64,000 bases of DNA, taken from the NCBI GenBank assembly GCA_902465105.1, contig CABQLM010000002.1, positions 62,001 to 126,000 of the forward strand, in the 5' to 3' direction. Source of the DNA: an uncultured Collinsella sp. Lineage in GTDB: Bacteria; Actinomycetota; Coriobacteriia; Coriobacteriales; Coriobacteriaceae. This document shows positions 24,104 through 33,060 of the stretch, in pieces (positions within the stretch are counted from its first letter, which is position 1; each line of letters opens with the position of its first letter). Below the pieces are notes generated by a model that was not told the DNA's origin, made no database searches, and worked only from the letters and a program-made list of their open reading frames with translations. Made by a program: the position numbers and the translations under genes.

Positions 24104-25855
24104 CTACATACGCCCCAATTCGCCCACGATATGGCCCACGCGATCCTCGGGTTCCTTGACCTCGACGCCGTTGTAGCGGAAGAACCGCGCCGGGTCGTGC
24201 ATCAGGTCCTCGAGCGGCACCAGCACAAAGTCGCGCTCGCCAATGAGCGGATGCGGCAGGCGCAGCTTTTTGCCGCCGTGGGTCTCGCCGTCCATCCACA
24301 GCAGATCCAAGTCGATGGTACGCGGACCGTTGGCCTTGACCTTTTTGGAACGGTCGCGACCCAGCTCGGCCTCGATCTTCATAAGCTCATCGAGCAGTAC
24401 CAGCGGCGCCAGCTCGGTCTTAATCTCGATGACGGCGTTGGCAAAGGCGTCCTGGCGCGTCTCGTAAGCCGGTTCGCTCTCGTAGATGCGCGAACAGTTG
24501 GACACGCAGGTGAGCGGGATCTCGGCAATCATGTCGCGCGCGGCGCGGATGTTATCGCAACGATGTCCCAGGTTGGAGCCCACGGCCACAAACGCGCGAC
24601 GCGGCTGCGGCTTGGCAACAGCCCAGTAACCGTTCAGGAACTGTGCAAAGCCCGCGACGTCGTGCACGCGCACGATGTTGGCGCCGGCCTGGATGGCGCC
24701 CAGGCACACGCCAAACGTGGCGGCATCGCGCTCGGCGGCCTCGGTCACGCCCGAGACAGCGCCCACAAAGCGCTTGCGCGACACGGCGCACATGAGTGGA
24801 TAGCCCAGCGACGCCATCTTGGCGGTCTCGCGCTGGATGACGATGTCCTCGTTGGCCGTCTTGCCAAACCCCGGGCCTGGATCGATGCAGATGCGGTCGC
24901 GCGACACGCCAGCGTGGATGAGCGCGCGGGCCTGATCGGACAGAAAGCCCATGACGCGGCGCATGATGGGCGCCGAATCGGGCAGGGTAAAGCGGCGGAG
25001 CTGCGAGGTGGGAACGTAGGCCTCCTCGCGGCGGGCGCTGCGGCGCATCATGGCGGCCAGGTGATCGCTGGGCTCCGGCGCGGGCTCAGGGGTTGCGGCA
25101 GACTCGGTGACAGGGGCGGCCTCTTCGGCGGCAGGCGCCTCCTGCTTCTGCTCGCCCGTAGGCTCGGGTGCGGACTCCGGATCGCCAAACGGCAGCGAGG
25201 GCTGCACCACGCCACCCGGCAGCTTGGCCTCCGTCTTGGGCTCGCCCAGCAGCTTGCCACGGCGACGGCGGGCAGGCTTCTCGGCCTCGCGCGCGGCCTC
25301 GGCAGCCGCCTCGCGCGCCTTCTCGGCAACAAACGCCGCGGCAGAGGTATCGAGCTGCACCGTCGCGTGCGTACGAGCGGGCGCAGCGACCTCGCCGGCG
25401 TGCATTACGATAACGCCGCAGGTGCTCGCCGCGACAAACTCGACCATCTTGGGGTCGGTGAAGCCCGTCACGTCGTTGACGATCGAGGCGCCGCAGCGCA
25501 CGGCCGCCTTGGCAACCGCCACATGGCGCGTGTCGATCGAGACGATGGCGCCCTCTTTGGCCAGCGCGCGCACCACGGGTAGCACGCGGCGAGCCTCCTC
25601 GTCGGGGTTGACCGGGGTAAAGCCGGGGCGCGTGGACTCACCGCCCACGTCGATGATGTCGGCGCCGGCGTCGAGCATCGCCAGGCCGTACTCGATGGCG
25701 GCATCTTGGTCAAAGTGCTCACCGCCGTCGGGGCCGAAGTGCTCCCCGCCGTCGCTAAACGAATCGGGCGTCACGTTGAGGACGCCCATGATGCGCGGAC
25801 GGTCAAAGCTGAGCTCGTACTTTCCGCACCGCCATGTCTTGCTATCGTTCGCCAT
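24104..25855 (-). CDS. Fused dihydropteroate synthase - HPPK (FolP-FolK) with a large low-complexity insertion
   Basis: A 583-residue bifunctional folate enzyme. The N-terminal domain is dihydropteroate synthase: IMGVLNVTPDSFSDGG, DIIDVGGESTRPG, SIVNDVTG and, after an insertion, ICIDPGPGFGKTANED. The C-terminal ~165 residues are HPPK: FVAVGSNLGHR, IYESEPAY, GPRTIDLDLLW and LPHPLIGERDFVLVPL. Between VIVMHA and DPGPGFGKT about 150 residues replace a usual ~45-residue stretch; they are Ala/Glu/Pro-rich with RRRRGKL. The start at 25855 is 6 nt after AGGAGG. A short repeated GGEHF at the start of the first loop comes from an 18-bp near-repeat at 25713-25754. In most bacteria HPPK is fused to FolB or separate. 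Confidence 0.9.
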   Translation of the reverse strand: MANDSKTWRCGKYELSFDRPRIMGVLNVTPDSFSDGGEHFGPDGGEHFDQDAAIEYGLAMLDAGADIIDVGGESTRPGFTPVNPDEEARRVLPVVRALAKEGAIVSIDTRHVAVAKAAVRCGASIVNDVTGFTDPKMVEFVAASTCGVIVMHAGEVAAPARTHATVQLDTSAAAFVAEKAREAAAEAAREAEKPARRRRGKLLGEPKTEAKLPGGVVQPSLPFGDPESAPEPTGEQKQEAPAAEEAAPVTESAATPEPAPEPSDHLAAMMRRSARREEAYVPTSQLRRFTLPDSAPIMRRVMGFLSDQARALIHAGVSRDRICIDPGPGFGKTANEDIVIQRETAKMASLGYPLMCAVSRKRFVGAVSGVTEAAERDAATFGVCLGAIQAGANIVRVHDVAGFAQFLNGYWAVAKPQPRRAFVAVGSNLGHRCDNIRAARDMIAEIPLTCVSNCSRIYESEPAYETRQDAFANAVIEIKTELAPLVLLDELMKIEAELGRDRSKKVKANGPRTIDLDLLWMDGETHGGKKLRLPHPLIGERDFVLVPLEDLMHDPARFFRYNGVEVKEPEDRVGHIVGELGRM

Positions 25856-25949
25856 GAACATCCTCCTAAAATGCCCGCGCCGCCGCGCCTGAGCGCTAAC
25901 GGCGGGGTCGCTTTGCAATCAGTCTTTCTATTGTATCCGCGCGCGCCGG

Positions 25950-26702
25950 CTAGAACGCAAACGCGGCCGCGATGTCGCAAGAAATCAGCAGGTCGGCATT
26001 TGCATCTTGATCGGTGGGGGCAAGATTGCAAATGGCCAGCGTATCGCCGGTAAAGTAACGCGTAAGGCCCGCCGCCGGATACACCACGAGCGAGGTCCCG
26101 CCCACAATGAGGGCATCGGCCGCGGCGATGGCGGTAACGGCGCCAGTCAGCACGTGCTCGTCGAGCGGCTCCTCGTAGAGCACCACATCGGGCTTGATGC
26201 GCCCACCGCACGCAGGACACACGGGCACGCCCGCGGCGTCCTCGTGCTCGCGCGAGCAAATCCACTCGGCGCTATAGACCGCGCCGCACGACTGGCAAAT
26301 GTTGCGGTGGACCGAGCCATGTAGCTCAAATACGTGCTTCGAGCCGGCCATCTGATGCAAGCCGTCGATGTTTTGCGTTACCACAGCGCTGAGCTTGCCG
26401 GCGCGCTCCAGCTCGGCCAGCTTAATGTGGCAGCGATTGGGCTTGGCGCCAAGCGCGATCATCTTGGTGCGATAAAAGTCGAAGAACTCGGCCGGGTGCG
26501 CCTCGTAAAAGCTATGCGAGAGCATAGTCTCGGGCGGGTAGGCAAACTGCTGGTGATACAGGCCGTCCACGCTGCGGAAATCGGGGATGCCGCTCGCCGT
26601 GGAAACACCGGCGCCGCCAAAGAACACCACACGCTTGTGGGTACTGAACAGCTCCGCCAGTGCGGCGGAGGCCTGCTTGGGGTCCGTTATCGCCTGCGTC
26701 AT
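25950..26702 (-). CDS. NAD-dependent protein deacylase (sirtuin, CobB-like)
   Basis: A 250-residue SIR2-family enzyme that removes acyl groups from lysine using NAD. It shows GAGVSTASGIPDFRS (NAD binding), TQNIDGLH, the catalytic histidine in FELHGSVH, and a zinc site CQSCG...CPACGG. The C-terminal GGTSLVVYPAAGL is also typical. The start at 26702 has GGAGG 6 nt upstream; an ATG at 26753 would add a non-conserved tail. It is transcribed in the same direction as the folate genes, 94 nt upstream of that start, possibly as a separate unit. Confidence 0.93.
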   Translation of the reverse strand: MTQAITDPKQASAALAELFSTHKRVVFFGGAGVSTASGIPDFRSVDGLYHQQFAYPPETMLSHSFYEAHPAEFFDFYRTKMIALGAKPNRCHIKLAELERAGKLSAVVTQNIDGLHQMAGSKHVFELHGSVHRNICQSCGAVYSAEWICSREHEDAAGVPVCPACGGRIKPDVVLYEEPLDEHVLTGAVTAIAAADALIVGGTSLVVYPAAGLTRYFTGDTLAICNLAPTDQDANADLLISCDIAAAFAF

Positions 26703-26837
26703 ATGAGTCCTCCGTCCTTGTTGGTCGGGCAGCATCGGGCGACATCCCGGCATACGGCCTTTGAGTCAGCATACGCGGAGCCCACCCCGCCCCTATTGCG
26801 CTAATCTTAAGCCTGCCAACCCCGTCGAAAGGACACC

Positions 26838-27656
26838 ATGCCTCAGACTTACACCTTTGCCTCGTGGAACGTCAACGGCCTGCGCGCCGTGCTCAAAAAG
26901 GACCCGAGCTTTATCCAGATCGCGCAAGAACTCGACGTCGATATCCTGGCGCTGCAGGAGACCAAGCTGCAGGAGGGCCAGGTCGATATCGACCTGCCCG
27001 GCTATCACCAAACATGGAGCTACGCCGAGCGCAAAGGCTATTCGGGAACCGCAGTCTTTAGCCGCCAGGAACCGATACGCGTGCTGCACGCCGACGCGCT
27101 GCTGCCCTACGCCGGCGAGGGCAAGGCTGCTGAGCTCGTTGCCCAAGCCGCAACCGAGGGCCGCGTCTGCGCGTTGGAATTCGCCAAGTTTTGGTTTGTC
27201 GATGTATACACGCCCAACGCCCAAAACGAGCTCGCGCGTATCGATGTGCGCATGGCATGGGACGATGCCTACCGCCGCTTTTTGAGCGCGCTTGAGCACG
27301 AGACCGGTAAACCCGTGGTGACCTGCGGCGACTTTAACGTAGCGCACGAGGAAATCGACCTTAAGAACCCCAAGTCCAACCGCGGCAACGCGGGCTTTTC
27401 GGACGAGGAACGCGGCAAGTTTACCGAGCTGCTCAACGCCGGGCTTACCGATACCTGGCGTGCGGCAAATCCCGACGTCGAGGGCGTCTACAGCTGGTGG
27501 AGCTACCGCTTTAATGCGCGTAAGAACAACGCCGGCTGGCGCATCGACTACTTCCTAGTGAGCAACGCAATTGCCGCCAACGTACGCGACACCGGCATCC
27601 GCGGCGACATCTTTGGCAGCGACCACTGCCCCGTCACCCTCACGCTGGAGCTCTAG
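26838..27656 (+). CDS. xthA: Exodeoxyribonuclease III / AP endonuclease
   Basis: A 272-residue Mg-dependent AP endonuclease/3'-exonuclease of the ExoIII family for base-excision repair. Motifs are SWNVNGLRA, LALQETK (metal Glu), DVYTPNAQ, CGDFNVAHEEID, and the C-terminal GSDHCPVTL with the catalytic Asp-His. Length and motif order are those of ExoA/XthA. AAAGGA lies upstream of the ATG. It is divergent from the sirtuin gene and followed by the composite repeat. Confidence 0.94.
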   Translation: MPQTYTFASWNVNGLRAVLKKDPSFIQIAQELDVDILALQETKLQEGQVDIDLPGYHQTWSYAERKGYSGTAVFSRQEPIRVLHADALLPYAGEGKAAELVAQAATEGRVCALEFAKFWFVDVYTPNAQNELARIDVRMAWDDAYRRFLSALEHETGKPVVTCGDFNVAHEEIDLKNPKSNRGNAGFSDEERGKFTELLNAGLTDTWRAANPDVEGVYSWWSYRFNARKNNAGWRIDYFLVSNAIAANVRDTGIRGDIFGSDHCPVTLTLEL

Positions 27657-27727
27657 TCCCGATCGGTCCCTTGGAGGCGGGGGAAGGGATCATCTTCACC
27701 TCGCGAGGGCATCAACGCGGCCCGCTT

Positions 27728-27887
27728 GCCACGAAACTGGCCCATCCACTACGTTTAAGCCACTACCCTCAACCACAGCGAACAACGCAAAAAGAAAACC
27801 GCAGGTAAAAAGCCTGCGGTTTTTCATAAAACGCGGTTGTGTTTGGGGGTGTCGAGCCAAACGTAGTAGATAGGCCGATTTCGTGGC
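27728..27887. repeat. Composite repeat, type A palindrome, copy 2
   Basis: A 160-bp palindrome; ends 27728-27755 and 27859-27887 are inverted copies with the ACGTAGTAGATAGGCC end type. An inner perfect hairpin AAAACCGCAGG/CCTGCGGTTTT lies at its centre. Together with 27996-28149 it forms a 422-bp unit in opposite orientation to 5936-6343. Confidence 0.8.
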
Positions 27888-27995
27888 GGGGGGGGGGATT
27901 CAGCTGATTCCCCGGGGACGTCTGGGGACGGGAAGAAAAACGGATCAATTTGGCTCTCTGAGGGCCACGTTGCCCGTCATATAAGCCGGCCATTC

Positions 27996-28149
27996 CAAAA
28001 CTATGCCGGTTTACGGGGCTGAATCGCGAACCCCCAACCATACGCAATTTCGAAATAACAAAACCGCAGGTAAACTGCTTGTTCTATTTCGGAAAAAGCC
28101 GGTATGGTCTGCCTGCGCCAATCTAGCCCCGTAAACCGGCATAGTTTTA
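27996..28149. repeat. Composite repeat, type B palindrome, copy 2
   Basis: A 154-bp palindrome; ends 27996-28020 and 28125-28149 are inverted copies of ACTATGCCGGTTTACGG type. The interior shares CCCCCAACCATAC and ACCGCAGGTA with the other three members. The spacer 27888-27995 contains GGGGACG and ACGGATCA blocks also found, reversed, in 6090-6179. The 27657-28195 gap has no other gene. Confidence 0.8.
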
Positions 28150-28195
28150 AAATGGCACTTTGGCAGTATTGATTCCCGCGTCGGCGCAACCAGCC

Positions 28196-28909
28196 TTACA
28201 GCCCGTATTTCACGACGACTCGGTTGATGCGGCGACACCAGGGCTTGTACAGGGCGGCCAAGAACACGCAGGTCGCGAGGCCGTGTGTGATATCGAACGG
28301 CACTGCCGTGGCAAGACGCGCCACGGCACCCGCCCAAGTAAGCGGCTGTACAAATCCAATGATGTCATACGCGTTAATCACAACGCCGTACAGCAAACCC
28401 GAAGCAAAGCCGTAGGTCAGCAGCGCCGGCATACGCACGGTGCCATCGGCGCGATCAAAAGCGCCGGCATGCGCCAGCGCACCGCCAACGTATCCCACGA
28501 GCCCCCAGGCATACATCTGCCACGGCGTCCACATGCCCTGCCCAAAAAAGAAATTGCTGGTCAGCGCCGCCAGCGCGCCAACCATAAAACCATTGCGGCG
28601 ACCAAGCGTCGCCCCCGCGATAATGGCGATAGCGCTCACCGGTTTAAAGTCGGGAATGGGCCCAAACAGGATGCGCCCCGCCGCCGCCAGCGCCGCTAGC
28701 ACCAGCGTGGGCATAATCTGGCGCAGGCCTGGACGCGATGCCTCATAGCCCGCAAAGAACAGCGCAAGCACCAACGCCACCACAACCAGCATGGCCAACG
28801 CTGCCTGCTCAACACCCGCCAGCAACGCGGCAGCCATCACCGCCGGCACCGCCAACAACAGCGGGATCTCCAGTTTTGCAAGCAGGCGCAAGCCGCGATA
28901 ATCCGCCAT
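28196..28909 (-). CDS. ECF transporter substrate-binding (S) component
   Basis: A 237-residue membrane protein with about six hydrophobic segments, the S component of an energy-coupling factor importer. GPIPDFKPVSAIAIIAGATLG and SNFFFGQGMWTPWQMYAWG are typical of S components of the type found with EcfA/EcfT in vitamin (possibly cobalamin, CbrT-like) transporters. It is 4 nt after the fused ATPase gene, completing an S-A1A2-T operon. The ATG at 28909 is chosen because earlier codons overlap the ATPase gene. The CbrT likeness is from memory of the motif, so the substrate is tentative. Confidence 0.8.
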   Translation of the reverse strand: MADYRGLRLLAKLEIPLLLAVPAVMAAALLAGVEQAALAMLVVVALVLALFFAGYEASRPGLRQIMPTLVLAALAAAGRILFGPIPDFKPVSAIAIIAGATLGRRNGFMVGALAALTSNFFFGQGMWTPWQMYAWGLVGYVGGALAHAGAFDRADGTVRMPALLTYGFASGLLYGVVINAYDIIGFVQPLTWAGAVARLATAVPFDITHGLATCVFLAALYKPWCRRINRVVVKYGL

Positions 28910-28913
28910 TCCA

Positions 28914-30368
28914 TCACGCCCTATAGAACACGTTGTCGGCAAAGAAGTCGGCCGGCGGCTCCATGCAGGCAATCTCGCCGTCAAACATCATGGCGGCGTC
29001 GTCGGCTACCTGCTCGGCAAAGTCCAAATCGTGCGTAGCCATGATGACGGTGCCGCCAGCCTTCGCATGGTCACGCAGGGCGCGGGCGATAATGCGGCGG
29101 CTGAACAGGTCTAGACCCTTGGTGGGCTCATCGAGCAATAGCAGTTCGGGGCCGATTAGCAGCAGTTTTGCCAATGCAAGCAGTTGACGCTGCCCGCCCG
29201 AAAGATCGTACGGATGGCGTCCATCCAGACCCGACAACCCCAAGCTCGCCGCGCGCTCCCGCGCCAAGTTCTCGTCATATCCGCAGGTCGAGGCCCATTC
29301 CATCAGCTCATCGCGAACCGTCTCGGCAACCAGCAATGCTTTGGGATTCTGAGGCAGCAGCGCCGCCGAGGCCGCTCCGCGCACCATGCGGCCGCGCTGC
29401 AGCTTGGCGGTCTTCGCCAGCACCGAAAGCATTGTCGACTTGCCGCAGCCGTTACCGCCAACAACGGCATGCACCGCACCGGCCGAAAACGCCACGTCGA
29501 GCCCACGCAGCACCCAACCGCCCGCGCGATTGTAGCGAAACCAGCCCTCGCGGATAGCTGCCGCCGCACTCGTCGCCGCCCCCTGCGCAGGCCGGCAAGA
29601 GTCCAAAGCCAAAAGTCCCTCGCGACTACCCAAACTCGCCAGGTCAACCACCTCGCACACGCGACCGTCTTCAATCCGGTACGCGCACGTCGCGTACTCG
29701 AGCATCGGGCGCGGCTGGTGCGTCGCCACAACTACTGTGCAGCCCAGCTCGCGGTTCACGCGAAACAGAGCATGCAGAAAATTTTTCTCGGCAACAGGAT
29801 CCAGCTGAGATGTGGGCTCGTCGAGCAACAGCACACGTGGGCGCAGCGCCAGCACGGCCGCCAACGACAGCAGCTGCTTGCGTCCGCCCGAAAGCGTATC
29901 GGTATCGCGGTGGAGCCAATCCTCAATTCCAAAGAAATAGCTGGTCTCGGCTACGCGGCGGCGCATCTCGTCGCGCGACATGCCTAAGTTTTCCAGGCCA
30001 AACGCCATCTCGTGCCACACGGTCTCGCACACAATCTGGTTTTCGGGATCCTGGAACACGTAGCCCACGCGCTCCGCAGACGCGCGCACGTCCATGTCGG
30101 CAACGTTCTCGCCCAGCACGCGCAACTCGCCAGCGCGCTCGCCCGCCGGAGCAATCTCGGGCTTGAGCAACGACAGCAGCGTCGACTTACCCGATCCGGT
30201 ACCGCCGACAAGCAGCGCAAATGCACCTTGGGGAACAGACCAGTCGAGCCCCTCGAGCACCGCAGCATCAGCCCCGGGGTAGGCAAAGCTCAGGCTCCGC
30301 ACCTCAATCGCCGGCATATCCGGGCCGCACGCCGCGCCCGACACCGGGCCCCTATCCAACCGAGCCAT
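28914..30368 (-). CDS. ECF transporter ATPase, EcfA1-EcfA2 fusion
   Basis: A 484-residue protein with two complete ABC ATPase domains. Domain 1 has GGTGSGKST (55-63), YVFQDPENQIV (typical of EcfA Q-loops), TLSGGRKQ, LLLDEPTSQLDP and VATHQP. Domain 2 has VGGNGCGKST near residue 303, DLSGGQRQLLALAK, LLLDEPTKGLD and MATHDLDFAEQV. In most genomes these are separate genes; here a linker around residues 240-280 joins them. The start overlaps the EcfT stop as ATGA. It would power vitamin uptake via the adjacent S and T components. Confidence 0.9.
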   Translation of the reverse strand: MARLDRGPVSGAACGPDMPAIEVRSLSFAYPGADAAVLEGLDWSVPQGAFALLVGGTGSGKSTLLSLLKPEIAPAGERAGELRVLGENVADMDVRASAERVGYVFQDPENQIVCETVWHEMAFGLENLGMSRDEMRRRVAETSYFFGIEDWLHRDTDTLSGGRKQLLSLAAVLALRPRVLLLDEPTSQLDPVAEKNFLHALFRVNRELGCTVVVATHQPRPMLEYATCAYRIEDGRVCEVVDLASLGSREGLLALDSCRPAQGAATSAAAAIREGWFRYNRAGGWVLRGLDVAFSAGAVHAVVGGNGCGKSTMLSVLAKTAKLQRGRMVRGAASAALLPQNPKALLVAETVRDELMEWASTCGYDENLARERAASLGLSGLDGRHPYDLSGGQRQLLALAKLLLIGPELLLLDEPTKGLDLFSRRIIARALRDHAKAGGTVIMATHDLDFAEQVADDAAMMFDGEIACMEPPADFFADNVFYRA

Positions 30369-31261
30369 CAGCCGAACCTCTTCTCATCGATCGCATGCAA
30401 CACACAGGGCAGCACCATCCAGGCAGCATACACGGCATAGCCCAGCCACGGCGCGGGCACCGAAAGCTGCGGGTAAAACGAATACTGCGTTGTCGCGGTC
30501 CATGCCACCGCCACCGCGGCAGCACCAAACAGCGCGAGCCCGACCAGCGCGGCAACATCGCCGCGCCTCAGCCGATACCGCGCGTACGTCGTGCGGCGCG
30601 TCACGGCACCCCACCCACGGGAGCGCATGGCGTCCGCGCGCTCAAGCGAATCTTCCATGCCCCAGCCCATCAACACGCTCGATGCCCGCAGACGCGAACG
30701 CACGGGATCGGTGGGCGCACGCCCCGGCACATCAATCGCGTCCTGCACCGCCAGCACCGTGCGGCCGCGGCGCAAAAACTGTGGGATAAGCCGCATGCAC
30801 ATCGAGATCATGAGCGCGATCACCGGCGCGGCGTTGCCCAACAGTGCGAGTACCTTGTCGTATTCGAGCATCGACGCCGCAGCCTCAAACCACAGCACGC
30901 TCGCCACAAACAGCCCGCCCATGCACAGGCCGTAAACCATGCTCTCTAGATACACCGCACGCATGCCAATACGAAACAGCTCCGTCGAGCCCGAGGCGCT
31001 AAACAGCGGGTTGACCAGTGCAATGATCAAAATCACCGGCAGCTGCCAGCGAAGCGCCCCCAACGTGCGCGCAGCACCGCGCGTCGCAAGCCCGTACGCC
31101 AGCCCGCCCGCAAGCGACAGCGCAATCAGCACCGGTTGCATCGAGAACATGATGAGCCCTAGCGTCAGCACTATATTGAGTGCCGGCACAGCCGGATGCG
31201 ACATCGAGAATGCCGCAACGGGCTCGGCGCCCGAGCCCTCTCGCATGTTGTCCACAGGCAT
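30368..31261 (-). CDS. ecfT: ECF transporter transmembrane (T) component EcfT
   Basis: A 297-residue membrane protein (CbiQ/EcfT family). Several N-terminal membrane helices are followed by a cytoplasmic coupling region with the motif DAMRSRGWG, the conserved Ala/Ser-Arg-Gly signature through which EcfT contacts the ATPases, and further C-terminal helices. The start at 31261 has GGAGG 6 nt upstream. It is the first gene of a tight three-gene operon (T, A1A2, S). The promoter region 31262-31454 is shared with the divergent glmU gene and shows no riboswitch that I can recognise. Confidence 0.87.
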   Translation of the reverse strand: MPVDNMREGSGAEPVAAFSMSHPAVPALNIVLTLGLIMFSMQPVLIALSLAGGLAYGLATRGAARTLGALRWQLPVILIIALVNPLFSASGSTELFRIGMRAVYLESMVYGLCMGGLFVASVLWFEAAASMLEYDKVLALLGNAAPVIALMISMCMRLIPQFLRRGRTVLAVQDAIDVPGRAPTDPVRSRLRASSVLMGWGMEDSLERADAMRSRGWGAVTRRTTYARYRLRRGDVAALVGLALFGAAAVAVAWTATTQYSFYPQLSVPAPWLGYAVYAAWMVLPCVLHAIDEKRFG

Positions 31262-31454
31262 CCCCGCCCTCCCGCCAAATCACCGACGCCGAAGCACTGC
31301 CGGCACCGCCCGCAAGCGGCGCAAACGCCACACCGCCGGCCCAAACCTCAGCTGCCGCGCGCCAATCGTTACGCGCTCATCATATGCCTGCGGTATCATA
31401 TTGCGCCGTGTATCGTTTCCAAACACACGTCTCTATAACGTAACAGGAGATCAC

Positions 31455-32867
31455 ATGGATGCAACCGCAATTATCCTCGCCGCCGGCGAGGGCACACGCA
31501 TGAAGTCGAACCACTGCAAGGTTTCGCACAAGATCCTGGGCAAGCCCATGGTTCAGTGGATCGTCGACGCCACCATCAAGGCCGGCTGCAGCCGCGTCGT
31601 GGTCGTCATCGGCAGCCACGCCGACGAGATGCGTGCCCTTATCGACGGCGCCTACGCCAACAGCGCCACCAAGGTCGAGTGCGTCGAGCAGACCGAGCGC
31701 CTGGGCACCGGTCACGCCGTGAAGGTCGCGCTCGAGGCCTGCGGCATCACGCAAGGCCCCGTCGTCGTGCTCAACGGCGACCTGCCGCTCATCACCGCCG
31801 ACACCGTCGCCAAGTTCGCGCAGACCGTCGCCACCGGCGAGCTCGCCTGCACCGTCATGACCATGACCCCGCCCGACCCCTTCGGCTACGGCCGCATCAA
31901 GCTGGGCGCCGACGGCCAGATCGAACGCATCATCGAGCAGAAGGACTGCACGCCCGAGCAGGCCGCCACGCTGCTGGAGTGCAACGCCGGCTGCTACGCC
32001 TTCGACGGCGCGCAGCTCGCCGCCCACATTGACGAGATCGGTAACGACAACGCGCAGTCCGAGTACTACCTGCCCGACATGCTCGAGATCCTTAAACGCC
32101 ACGGTCAGGCGGTCTCCATCTTCCACTGCGATGACTACCGCGACGGCTTGGGCGTCAACAGCCGCATCCAGCTCGCGCAGCTCACCGCCATCGCGCGCGA
32201 TCGCATCAACGAGCACTGGATGGCCGAGGGCGTCACCTTCATCGACCCCACGCAGGCCTGGATCGGCCCCGACGCCGTCATCGGCCGCGACACCATCGTG
32301 TGGCCGCAGACTCATCTGATCGGTCACGTCACCGTGGGCGAAGAGTGCCAGCTCGGCCCCAACAGCCGTCTCACCGACACCACCGTCGGCAGCGGCTGCG
32401 TCATCGACGAGACCATCGCCATCGAGGCCGTCATCGAGAACGGCGTCGACTGCGGCCCGCGGGCCTACCTGCGCCCGGGCACCCACATGCTCGACGGCTC
32501 CAAGGCCGGCACGCACGTGGAGATCAAGAAGTCCACGATCGGCGAGGGCTCCAAGGTGCCGCACCTGTCCTACATCGGCGACACCACCATGGGCTCTGGC
32601 GTCAACGTGGGCGCTGGCTCCATCACCTGCAACTACGACGGCGTCCACAAGCACAAGACCGTCATCGGCAAGGATGCCTTCATCGGTTCCGACACCATGA
32701 TGGTCGCGCCCGCCCAGATTGGCGACGGTGCACTCGTGGCCGCCGGCTCCGTCATCACCGAGCCGGTCCCGGCCGACGCACTCGGTCTGGGCCGCGCCCG
32801 TCAGGTAAATATTGAGGGCTGGGCCGCCGATTATCGCCGCCGTCTGCACGAGGACGACGAGGTATAA
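31455..32867 (+). CDS. glmU: Bifunctional UDP-GlcNAc pyrophosphorylase / GlcN-1-P acetyltransferase
   Basis: A 470-residue cytoplasmic enzyme making UDP-N-acetylglucosamine for peptidoglycan. The N-terminal uridyltransferase has LAAGEGTRMKS, the lysine-containing KILGKPM, and NGDLPLI. The C-terminal left-handed beta-helix acetyltransferase shows hexapeptide repeats and RPGTHMLDGSKAGTHVEIKK, followed by NVGAGSITCNYDG. The length is normal. AGGAGA precedes the ATG. It is followed by its own terminator and then prs, a classic glmU-prs order. Confidence 0.95.
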   Translation: MDATAIILAAGEGTRMKSNHCKVSHKILGKPMVQWIVDATIKAGCSRVVVVIGSHADEMRALIDGAYANSATKVECVEQTERLGTGHAVKVALEACGITQGPVVVLNGDLPLITADTVAKFAQTVATGELACTVMTMTPPDPFGYGRIKLGADGQIERIIEQKDCTPEQAATLLECNAGCYAFDGAQLAAHIDEIGNDNAQSEYYLPDMLEILKRHGQAVSIFHCDDYRDGLGVNSRIQLAQLTAIARDRINEHWMAEGVTFIDPTQAWIGPDAVIGRDTIVWPQTHLIGHVTVGEECQLGPNSRLTDTTVGSGCVIDETIAIEAVIENGVDCGPRAYLRPGTHMLDGSKAGTHVEIKKSTIGEGSKVPHLSYIGDTTMGSGVNVGAGSITCNYDGVHKHKTVIGKDAFIGSDTMMVAPAQIGDGALVAAGSVITEPVPADALGLGRARQVNIEGWAADYRRRLHEDDEV

Positions 32868-32882
32868 CGTTTTACCAAGCAC

Positions 32883-32917
32883 AAAAGGAGCCGCTTCCGT
32901 GGGGACGGCTCCTTTTT
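32883..32917 (+). terminator. Intrinsic terminator of glmU
   Basis: AAAAGGAGCCG pairs with CGGCTCCTTTTT around a 12-nt loop, followed by T-rich sequence, 16 nt past the glmU stop. Confidence 0.85.
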
Positions 32918-33008
32918 CTATGTTGACCTGCGCGGCCGAATGAGTGGTCGGTTCGTGTCCGTTGACGGTAAAGACGTTATCAAGACCCGATAAACCCCGC
33001 CGCGCGGT

Positions 33009-33014
33009 TACAAT
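33009..33014 (+). promoter_or_regulatory. Probable -10 box of prs
   Basis: TACAAT lies 47 nt before the prs start; a TTGACG further upstream (about 32961) is at the wrong spacing to be its -35 box. Confidence 0.4.
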
Positions 33015-33060
33015 GCAACAAGGCATCTATATGGCATTCGATATATAAAGGAGAAGGGTA

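Noticed and set aside
31262-31454. Cobalamin riboswitch upstream of the ECF operon
   Set aside because: Some GGTGCC- and GGCAG-like strings exist, but the B12-box and the rest of the conserved core are absent.
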